Assembly: GCA_017622085.1 (NCBI GenBank)
Contig: JAGARU010000098.1
Coordinates: 62,001-126,000, forward strand
DNA from: Clostridia bacterium
GTDB lineage: Bacteria; Bacillota; Clostridia; Oscillospirales; CAG-272
Direction of reading: 5' to 3'
Length of the DNA: 64,000 nucleotides
The notes beneath the pieces are model-generated. The model saw only the letters and a list, made by a program, of their open reading frames with translations. It did no database searches and was not told where the DNA came from. Each line of letters starts with the position of its first letter. The first letter of the stretch is position 1. A program made the position numbers and the translations under genes. Positions 35,501 through 47,500 of the stretch are shown piece by piece.

Positions 35501-38500
35501 TACTACTGCACCCAGTGCCAGAAGTACTTCCGCGACGAGAAGTGCACCGATGAAGTGTCCGCCAAGGACGTATTCATCCCCGCCACCGGCCATAACTTTG
35601 GCGACAACGGCACCTGCTCGAATTGCGGCGCAGCCTCTACCGGAATGTGGGCAGGGAACACCCTTAACGTGTTCGCTAACCAGTGGTACTCCGCTTCCGG
35701 TGCTTGGGCTCCCGTTGAGCTCTGGATCACCGAGTACGGACAGACCGCTTTGGGCGACGCAATCCTTAACCGTGGCGCTTATATTGAGGAGACCTACGGC
35801 ATCGATATGAAGTGGTCTGCTCTTAACGCTACCAAGATGGATGCAATTGCAACCGCCTTGGATGCCGGCACGAAGGATTATGACCTTTGGGTCAACAAGA
35901 TCCTCATCTGCCAGGCCATCGTAGCAAACGGCTACGTGTATGACCTCACTCCCAGCAAGTACATTGATTTCAGCAAGTCCTACTACAGCGATCTTGCAAG
36001 AGATGCCTTCACCGTTCAGGGTCATACCTTCTTTGCAATGGGTGATTTCAACTACATTGCTTACGAAGTAACCTACCTGTGGCTCGTTAACAATGTGATG
36101 GCATCGACCGTAGACGGTTTCCCCACCGACATCTATGAGACCGTTCGCAACGGCGAGTGGACCTTGGACCTTGCCTTTGAGCTGGCCGCCAAGGCATCCG
36201 CCGACATGAATGGCGACGGCGTAATGGATGCAAAGGACACCTACGGCCTTGTAACCAGCTCTCTTGGTAACTGGTTCAACTACTGTGGTATTTCCTCTGT
36301 AGAGACCGAGGGCGGCAAGTACCAGCTTGGCTTTGACATGAGCCGCACGGAAAAGGCCATTTCTTACTTCCTTGATCTGGTCAACTCCAGCTGGTTCAGC
36401 AAGCTTTCTTGGGAGGACGGCGCTTCGCTCTTTGACAATGATAACAGCTGCCTCTTCCTCCAGGAAGTTTTGAACGGTATATCCAGACACCTCGCTGCTA
36501 ACCCCGATCTTTACATCGTTCCCAACCCCAAGCTGAACGCAGACGATCCCTACTACTACACCACTGGTGCATACATGCAGGCAAATGCCATCTGTATCCC
36601 CAAGTGTACGCAGAACCGCGAGATGTCGGAATTCTTCTTCGACGTGCTCTTCGCAACCGCCTCTGAGCAGATCATGCCCGCTTACCTCGAGGAGCGTCTG
36701 ATCAACGCCGATTGGAATGGAGATAACTTGGACAATCTCACTGATATGCTCAAGAACTACATCTTCCCCGGTATGCTCCTTGACCCCGGCTCGCAGACCA
36801 ACCAGTGGTCCACCGTATGTGGTGAGATTACCACTCCCACGATCAACAAGGCGCAGAACACCTTCATGGCGGACTATTTCGCTAACGTAGATAAAGCACA
36901 GTCCACCGTTAATCAGTGGAATGCAAACTGGGCAAACTACAAGGAAGACGGCACGAAGGATACGACCCACGAGCACGATTACGTCTACTACGGCGAAACC
37001 GTTGCCGACTGTATCCATCCCGGCCACTACGCATACTCCATCTGTACCATTTGCGGAGACAACGATTACAAGGAAATCCCCGCAGGCCATAGCCTTGTTC
37101 ATCACGAGGCAAAGGACTCTACCTCCTGCACCGAGGCCGGATGGAAGTCCTACGTAACTTGTACCGAGTGCCCCTACACCACCTTTGGCGGATACTACTA
37201 TGCACATTCCTTCAAGGGTGATCGCTGTACTCTTTGCGGCCTGCAGGCAGAGATCCTTCATCTCAGCCCTGTAAATCCCACCTTCGCTAACCCTGCGAAC
37301 GCATGGTCTGGCGGCATTACTCAGCTGTTGGACGGTAATTTTGAAGGCACTGTGGCGATCGTTCCCGCAGATGAAAAGATTCCCGGCTCTCAGATCACTC
37401 TCCCCTTCAAGGGCGTTCAGTACGTAGATTACGTTATTGTTTATGCCAACAACCATCACCCCGAGCATGAAGGTGTATGGGGCGACGGCGACCTTGTATT
37501 GACGGTAGAGGTTCTGGAAAAGGGTGAGTGGACGACCATCGCCGTTTATAGCCAGAACGAAAATAATACGGATTCCGTTTCCGGTATCATTGCCAGCCAG
37601 ATTCACATTGGCAGAACCGTAGAGCAGATCCGTATCACCACCGGCACCTGCGTAAAATGGTTCTCTTACCTCTATGAGGTTGAGATCGTGAACTATGGCG
37701 ACCCCTCCCGCGGCCATAACGTTGTTATGCAGGAGGGAAGCAGTGACGCTACCTGTGACCATCCCGGTTATCAGGCGTATGCGACCTGCGCAGACTGTGG
37801 CAAGATCTTCTACTTCCACATGACTCCCCAGCTCGCTCACAGCATGACCGCCACCGAGGCAAAGAATCCCACCTGTACCGAGGCCGGAAACGAGGCCTAC
37901 TGGTACTGCTCCAACTGTAATAAGTATTACGGCAATGCGCAGGGTACGTATGAGATTCAGCTGCAGGAAGCTGTGCTTCCCGCAACCGGTCATAAGATTG
38001 TTGCTCTCGCTGAGAAGGCTGCAACCTGCACCGAGCCCGGTAACGTTGCTTGCTGGTATTGCGAAAATTGCGATAAGTACTTCAGCGACGAAAAGGCAAT
38101 CAATGAGCTTGATCCCGCCCAGGCTACTACTCCTGCCCTTGACCATAATATGGTTGACGGCGTATGTACTCGCTGCGGCGCCGGCGTTTCCACCGAGGGT
38201 CTTGAGTTCCAGCTGAACGAGGACGGCCAGAGCTACACCTGGATCGGTCTTGGTACCTGTACTGCTACCGAACTGGTCGTAGATACCTACCAGGGTCTCC
38301 CCGTTACTACCGTTGGCTCGAATGCTCTTGGTTGGAATTCTAACGTTACTAAGGTTACCCTTGGCCCCAGCGTTACGACCCTTTTGGACATGGCCTTTAG
38401 CGACGGCCGGAAGCTGACGCAAGTTATAATGTCTGATAACTTGACCGACATTCGACAGAATGCTTTCGCAGGTACGGGTATTACTTCCTTCACGGTTCCT

Positions 38501-41500
38501 GCCGGCGTAACTCAGCTTTCGGAGTTTGGCATTTTCCAGAACTGCTATAGCTTGAAGGAGCTTAACGTTCACGCAAACGTAACGTACATCTATAGCAGTA
38601 TTTTCCGGATGTGCACTGCACTGGAGACGATCAACGTTGCCTCCGACAACCAGCGCTACTACGTTGCGGACGGTTGCTTGATCGACCGTGACAATAAGAT
38701 CCTTATCCGCGCAACTCAGGGCGCAACTCTCCCCACCGATGGCAGCATTACCAGAATTGGTAGCTATGCTTTCTCCGGAGATGATACCCTTGTTAGCGTT
38801 ACCTTCCCCAACACGGTTACTGAAATTCAGGGTAATGTATTTGACGGTTGCAATAACCTTGCTACTGTCCATATCCCTGCCAGCGTAATCAAGATTAACA
38901 GCTCTGCATTTAATAATTGTCAGGTTGCCTCCATTACAATTGATGAGAGGAACCCCAATTATTACATGGGCACGGGCTGTATGATCGACCGAGTCAATAA
39001 GACTCTCATGATCGGCTTTGCCGGTTGTGTCATTCCCGATGACGGCAGTGTTACCACAATTGGCAGATACGCATTCAACGGTTGCCACGGTCTCACCAGC
39101 CTGTACATTCCCGAGTCCGTAACCTCCATTGGCTATGCTGCTTTTGAAGGTTGCAGCAATCTGGAATCCATTAACATTCCTTCCGGTGTGACGGTCATTG
39201 AAGACTGGACGTTCGCTCAGTGTCAGAAATTAACCTCGATTGTTATTCCTGAAGGTGTAACTCGTATCGGAAGTGAAGCGTTCTATAATTGTATCGCCTT
39301 GACGGAGATCATCATTCCCGGCACGGTAGTTACCATTAATGCGTGGGCATTTGAACGTTGCATCAGCCTCGTTTCTGTTAAGCTCTCCGAGGGTGTGACT
39401 GAGGTTTATGACTGTGCTTTCTGGGGATGCGAGAACCTGGAAGCCGTAACTCTCCCCGCAAGCCTTACCACTCTCAGCGCAAACGCATTCCAGAACTGCG
39501 ATAGCCTCACTACCATCCGCTACGCGGGTAACGAGGAACAGTTCGCCGCTCTTGGTTACACGGCTCCCGACGGTGTTACCGTAGTCTATGGCTACGGTAA
39601 CCACGTCATCGAGGCGTTGGCAGCCAAGGACGCTACCTGTGGCGAGGACGGCAACATCGCTTGCTACACCTGCACTAAGTGCGGCGAGTACTTCAGCGAT
39701 GCGGACGGTAAGGTATCCCTCCTCAAGAGTCAGGTTATCTTAAAGGCAACCGGCCACACCTTGGTGGACGGCGCTTGTACCTCCTGCGGCGCAACGGAGT
39801 TTGAGTCCACCGCCGGCCTTGAGTTCCAGCTCAACGACGACGGCCAGAGCTACACGCTCATCAACGGCCGCAACTGCAGAGAAGCCAACGTGATCATCGA
39901 CCTCTATCAGGGTCTCCCCGTTACTGCAATCAGTGACTGGGCCTTTGAGCAGAACCGGTACGTGGAAACCGTTACGCTTGGTAACCACGTAACCACCATC
40001 TGCAACGGTGCCTTTTATGGATGTCAGAATCTGAGATCCATTTCCCTGAATCAGGTGACGTATTTGAGTGGCAATGTTTTCTATAATTGCTCTTCTCTTG
40101 AGAGCGTTGTTATCCCCGAGGGCGTCACTGACCTTCACAATGAAGTTCTTGGCTATTGTACTTCCCTTAAGGGTGTAACCATTCCCGCCAGCGTAACGTA
40201 CATCGACCCTTGGGCCTTCTACGGCTCCGGTTCTCTTGAAACCATCACCGTAGCAGAGGGCAACGAGTATTGCTACGTTGCCGGCAATAGCTTGATCACC
40301 AAGGACGGAATGCTGGTTCGCGGTACCAACACCACCGTGATCCCCACCGACGGTACCGTAACCTGCATCGGCGTAGTTGCCTTTGCCGGCTGCGAAACGC
40401 TTACCTCCCTTGTGATCCCCGAGGGTATCCTTGAGATTGGTGACCGAGTCTTTGAGAATACCGGCCTTACCTCCATTCATCTCCCCGCAAGCATTCAGTA
40501 CGTAACCGGAAACGCCTTCGCCGGAAGTAACATCAAGGATATCACAATCGCAAAGGATCATCCCTCCCTTATCGTTGTAAACGGTAACGTTATCAATACC
40601 GATACCAAAACCTTGGTTATCGGTCGCAACGGTGATATCCCCACGGACGGAAGTGTAACGGCAATTGGTGATCATGCCTTTGCAAACAATGCAAATCTTA
40701 CGTCCATTGTCATTCCTGATGCGGTTACCTATATTAGTTCTCACGCTTTTGCAAATTGCAGTAATCTTACAAGCGTTAAGCTTCCCGACGGCTTGACGGA
40801 GATCTCTTCCGGTATGTTCATTAACTGCTGTAACCTGACGGCAATCACCCTGCCGGAGGGTCTGTCGTATATTGGCTCTTGGGCCTTCAACGGCTGTAAC
40901 AATCTGCAGAGCATCGTGATCCCCAGCACCGTAACTACCATCGACTACCGTGCCTTTGGTTTCTGTGAGTCTCTTACTGAGGTTGTTCTGCCGAACGGTC
41001 TCACCGAGCTTGGCAACGAGGCCTTTGGATGGTGCTACAATCTGAACAAGATCGTAATCCCCTCTACCGTAACCAATCTTTATTATGAGCTCCTGTGGGA
41101 GTGCAACAGCCTTACCACTGTTCAGTTCCTCGGCACCGAGGAGCAGTTCACCGCTTGGGGCATCTACATCCCCAACGGCGCAACGGTAATCTACGGCTGT
41201 GAAAACCACACCATGACGGAGCTTGCAGAGAAGGAAGCCAACTGTACCGAAACCGGTAACGTAGCTTGCTACTACTGCACCACCTGTGGCAAGTACTTTG
41301 AGGATAAGGAAGGCTCTTCGGAGCTTTCCTCCTCCCAGGTTCTCCTGCCCAAAAAGCACAACCTCGTTGAGGTTGCGGCAACGGAAACCACCTGCAATAC
41401 GGCCGGTATGCTGGCGCACTACCTCTGCAAGGATTGTATGAAGCTCTTCAGCCCCAACGGCGACCGAGTTTATATCGATCCCATGCCCGAATACAGCGGA

Positions 41501-44500
41501 AAGAGCAGAGCTCCGATCTACCTCTCCGCCATTCCCGAGGCAACCTTTGTGTATAGCGCAGAGGTTCAGACCTACGTTACCACTCTGATGGATCGCAACT
41601 ATTTCCTCTCTGCAAGCAAGGGAAATACGACCTTCGAGTGCATGACCGTTCAGTACGATAGCATTGGCACCGCTTGGTGCGTTGCCAATCTGTACGATCA
41701 GAATCTCCAGTTGGTTCCCGCAGCCTGCCTGCTGGAGGGAACACCCTATAAGCTTGGCACGTACCAGAACGACCGCGGTCAATATTACTACTACACTGGC
41801 GAGCTTAACGGTACCCACCTTGATACGACCAGCAATGCAAACCAGGCAGCAGACGTCTACGTAGAATTCGGAGACGACGGTTTCCGCTTCTACACTCATA
41901 ACGCTGACGGTGTTGTCGAGGTTACCGAGGAAGATCTCTATACTGAGGCCGGTGCCCATACCATGGTGGACGGAACCTGCTCCACCTGCGGCCGTGTAGA
42001 GTCCACCGCCGGCCTTGAGTTCCAGCTGAATAGTGACGGCAAGAGCTATATCTTGCTTAACGGCCAGAGCTGCACCGAGGCCAACGTAGTAATCGACCTC
42101 TATAACGGCTTGCCCGTTACCACCATCGCGTGGGGCGCCTTCCAGAATAATCAGAACGTACAATCCGTTACCGTTGGCGCAGACGTAACACATATCAACG
42201 GATGGGCATTTGGAAACTGTGATAACCTGACGAGCGTTGTTTTGACAGAGGGCTTGACGTGGATTGGAAACGAGGCATTTGCGAGGTGTGAATCTCTCAG
42301 CTCTCTTCATATTCCGGCAAGCGTGGAGTACATTGAAGGTAATATCCTTAACAATTCCGGTGTAACGTCCCTTACCGTAGCCAAGGAAAACCCCTACTTC
42401 TACTTGCAGGACAACTGCTTGATCAGCACAAAAGACGGCGCATGTACCCTTGTTATGGGTAACGCCAACAGCGTGATCCCCTACGGCGTAACCGCCATTG
42501 GACCTTGGGCCTTTTATTACTGCGCGGATTTGACTGAGATCGTGATTCCCGACTCGGTAACCCATATTGAGCATGCCGCCTTTGCCGGTTGCAACAGCTT
42601 GAAGTCCGTTACCATGTCCCAAAACCTTCAGTATCTTGGCTACCGTGCGTTTGAAGACTGTTTGAGCCTTGAGACCATTGAGCTTCCGAGCACCTTGACT
42701 ACCATCGAAGGTATGGCCTTCCGTTGGTGTAACTCCCTGACCGGAATTGCAATTCCTGCCGGTGTAACCTATATCGGTGACGAGGCATTTACAGGCTGTG
42801 CGGCCATGGAAAGCATCACTGTGGACGAGGGCAATGAGTATTACTATGCAAGCGGCAACTGCTTGATCGACTATGAGACCCAAACCGTAATTCTTGGCTG
42901 CTCCGACAGCGTAATTCCTGAGGGCGTAAAGGCGATTGGTGCCTTTGCCTTCGCGGCAAAGGAGAAGCTCACGTCCATCGTAATTCCGGAAGGTGTTACT
43001 GTCATTGGTATGGAGGCATTTGCATCCTGCTCCAATTTGGAAAGCGTGACCCTGCCTTCTACCATCACAGAGCTCGGCTTCAATGCATTCGTTAACTGTT
43101 CAAAACTGACGACCATCAACCTGCCCGAGGGCTTGATTACCATCGACGGCCAAGCATTTGCATGCTGTAACAGCCTTGATAACGTTGTAATTCCTTCTAC
43201 CGTTACAACCATCGGCGAGGGCGCCTTTAGCTGGTGTAACAGTTTGACGAGCATCGTGCTTCCGGAAGGCTTGACCGGAATATCCGATCGAACCTTTGAG
43301 GGTTGCCGTAGCCTGAAAGACGTTACGATTCCCTCTACGGTTCAGATCATTGGATACATGGCCTTTAGCCAGTGTGAGGCTTTGACTGAGGTCGTAATTC
43401 CCGAGGGTGTGACTACGCTGGATAAGCAGGCGTTCTCTTACTGCATGAACCTTAAGAGCGTAACTCTTCCTTCCAGCCTTGTGGCTATTTACGACTCGGC
43501 CTTCATGGAATGTCAGGCTCTTACGGACGTTTACTACCTCGGCACCGAGGAACAGTTCACCGCGATTTCCTCCGAAATCCCCTACGGCGTAACGGTTCAC
43601 TACGGACCGAAAGAAGAAATAACCACTCATAATACACAAGAGGTAGCCGCAGTAGCGGCTACCTGCTTTAGTGGGGGAAATATTGCTTATTGGTTTTGCG
43701 TAGACTGTGGGAAATATTTCGCGGACGCAAAGTGCGAAGTTGAGATGCGTTATGAGGATACATTTATTGAGGCAGGACACGTTTATGATGAGATTTCCTC
43801 AAAAGCTGCAACTTGTACCGAAAGTGGTTATTTACATCAAACCTGCTCTATGTGCGGGGATACGATTGTAGAGACTACAGATGCGTTAGGCCATAGTTTG
43901 ACGAAAGATGTTGTTAAAGTAGATCCAAGCTGTACCACGGCGGGATATACATCTGCCTGGTGCGATGTTTGCTTAGCGTATGTAACCATCAACATATCCG
44001 CAACAGGGCATGTTCCTGGCGATATGTGTTATACCGAAGGTTTTTGCGGTGAGCAGATGCTCGGATACGTTCCTTGCATTGTTTGTAATGCAATCATCTA
44101 TGAATTTGGTCATACATATTCCAAGCAAACAATTACCCCAACCTGTACTGAGGATGGTGCCAATGTATACACCTGTATAAATTGCGGGGATAGTTATTCA
44201 GAACCTGTTCGCGCCTATGGACACACAGAAGGAGAATGGGAGGTTGAAAAAGAAGCAACCTGCTCGAGTGAAGGTATAGCCTATATTGCTTGCTCCACAT
44301 GCAGTGAAAGAATAGAAACTAAAGTACTTACTAAAATTGATCACATATACAACAGTGTAGTGAGTGGTTCAGATATTGTATACACCTGCACATTTTGTCC
44401 AGATAGCTATACGATAGAAGGCGAAGTGGTATATAATATTTCCTTTGTTTCAAACGGAGGGACTGCATATGATTCGCTTTCTGTAGCTGAAGGTCAAATC

Positions 44501-47500
44501 TTTAAACTTCCTGTTCCCAGCAAAGAAGGATATGACTTTGCAGGATGGTATTTCGATTCAGAACTGAAAAATCTTTGTCCGGAAGAAGCCATTTTTTATG
44601 AAAACACCACGCTTTATGCAGGATGGTATACGTCCGCTCTTTCCGGAAGCATGTCTACCAACACTATTTTTACAGATGTTTCTTCCGATTTCACATTCGT
44701 AATTGAATCAGAACTGGTTTTGACGGACGAAAATATTGGAAAGTATGTTTTTGTTCGCGACATGAATGGCTATGTTCCCAGCATATATATTGCATCCCAA
44801 GACGGAAACAAATACACGATTGCGAGCAATGATTACGCCAGCGGTGTCAAATACAGCGTTAATATTTTAGATCCGCTTGTGTTTACCGAGTCTAAGGGAA
44901 ATGAAATATGGTTTATTGTATCCTCTGAAAATTATACCAACATTAAGTATAAGGATGGTGTACTTTTCCTTGATGATGACAATATTTATAACGCCTACGA
45001 AGATGAGGAAGCAGTATATATTTTCTTAAGATCAGATTTACTGAATACAGGTGATATTGTTGTGGTTTATGGCACAGACAAAGAGGATGTGCTCTTTATC
45101 ATGACAGTTGTGGCGGAAGGCACGTACAATCTTGCCTATGTATACGAAATAACTGCCGTAGATTCTGATCTTGTTTTTGAAGAGTACGATGTATATTATT
45201 CCGGCGAACTGGATGTTAGTGATATTGAGTTTGAAGAGAATCTGGAGGAGGTGCTTCTTACACAGTTAGAAAACTCTGAGGTGTATGCAAGCTTTGCCTA
45301 TGCCGCTTCTATGTTTGCGGCAACTTATTCGACGAATAGTGAATATGAGTATAAATACCAAGGCTTGGCGGCAACCCCTAGTTTCTCCAAGCAGGGCTCA
45401 AAGATTACCGTTACGTATACTGTAGTTGCAAAATTTATTCGCACCCATAAAGCTACAGGTGCCAAGGGAAGTGAATTCGCTATTACATTGAAGATTACCG
45501 CTGAACTCAAATTTAATGCTACCTTCAGCGGTTCGTCTCCTAAAAACTTCTCCTTTGTTGTTGATACAGATACTATGATCAAAACAGATCTGTTTGCATC
45601 GTTAAGCAACTCTGAAAAAGAAAATCTTGAACTGGTCAATTTCAAGAAGATTTTTGATCAAGCGAGAGAATCCGGACAGTTTGGGGAGTTAGACGAATCC
45701 TCTGCATCTGCAGAGCGGGAGTTCACCATTGGCCATGTTACAATTCAGCTTCCCGGCGGATTTAGCGTTGGCGTTGAGTTAGGTAGCATAATATCTTTGG
45801 ACGCGGTTGGAGAGATTGGCATTTCTGCACAACTGAATATGCTGACTCGGTTAGGCCTTTCTTATTCTAATTCGAAGATAAAGCTTATTAAATCCTTCGA
45901 TTCATCGCTTAACTTGTCCGTATACCTGATGGGTAAAATTGAGGCAGCGGGTTTGTCTACGGTAAAAATCACGGCAAGCTTCTTGGGCTTAGTTAACGTG
46001 CATGTGGAATTAGCGGTGGGACCCTATTTTGAAATCGGAGGAATGTTTACAGCTGCATTATCTGCCGGTGGTGGAAGCAATGTTATTTTGGGCGGCTATC
46101 TGGAGACAGGAACAAAGGTTGAAGCCAAAATTGGAGCTTCTGTTCAGTTTAGAATCAAGGCGAAGCTCTTTGGAATAAAGATAAATAAAACAGTAACTCT
46201 GTTTGATAAAGAGTGGACGATTTATTCCAATACATTTCCGGTTATTACTATTGGAGAAAAGAAAACTGCATTATACTTTAACGACGTAGAAGAGACGATT
46301 GATTGCGAGTATGTTTGTGGAAAACCGCTTGATTTGACGAAGCTTGTTGACCAAAAGATTGTCGTGCAAGATTTGACTGAGATGTCTAAGGCGATCGAAG
46401 AGGCAGAATGCACCTACTATATCCAGCAGGAACGCGGTGGTTTCCGTTCAAACGGTGTTACTTTAGCATCGAATGGAATCTTGACTGTCACAGATACTGA
46501 CCATACAGAATTTGTGCTGAAAATCAAGGTTGTTTCCGGAGATCTCCACAAGATCGTTTATCTGAACGTAACCTTTGTCCATGACGAAAAAACAGTCGCA
46601 GCACAGGCGGCTACTTGTACGGAGGCAGGAAATGCAGAGTATGTAATTTGCAATAACTGTAAAGAACTTCTCGCTGGAGATAATTCTGTAATTTCTGCCC
46701 TGGACCATGACAAAATATATCACGATGATCTGGCACCCACATGCGAAGTTGCCGGATGGACAGGCTATGTAACTTGTTCTCGCTGTGATTATAAGGAAAT
46801 CACGGTTGTTTCAAAGCTGAATCATCAGGAAGAAACGATTCCGGGCGTAGCTGCAACTTGTACCGAGTCCGGCTTAACGGATGGTATTCGCTGTACTCGT
46901 TGTACAGTAACCATTCAGCCACAAACCACAATACGTCCCCTTGGACATACCGATAGTGAGTGGATCACAGATGTAGAAGCCACCTGTACTGCAGAGGGAA
47001 CCAAGCATATTGAATGCGTTACTTGTAAAGTAACGTTGAGAACCAGCGCGATTCCGATGCTTGAACACGTTTCAAGCGAGTGGATTGTGGATGTAGCCGC
47101 AACTTGCTTGGAAGATGGTTCCATGCATACAGAATGCGTTTCCTGCAAAGCTACCTTGGAAACAGAAACGATTTCTGCTCTCGACCATGATATGATAGCA
47201 CATACGGCTAAGATGCCGACGTGCACGGAAATTGGCTGGAATGCGTATGAGGCATGTTCTCGTTGCGCGCATACCACTTATGCTGAGCTTCCTGCAACAG
47301 GACATAATCATCAGGCAACAGTAACCGCACCCACCTGTACGGAAAAAGGCTACACAACCCACGTGTGCCACTGTGGAGATACATATGTAGACAGTTATGT
47401 GGACGCAAATGGTCATGATGAAGTTGTGGATGCTGCCATTGCTGCGACATGCACTGAAACCGGATTGACAGAAGGCAAGCACTGCATTGTCTGCAAAATC

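Noticed and set aside
30119..39088. A minus-strand open frame of about 2990 codons opposite the 6495-aa gene
   Set aside because: Same shadow effect. It ends roughly where codon use changes and has no independent gene signals.
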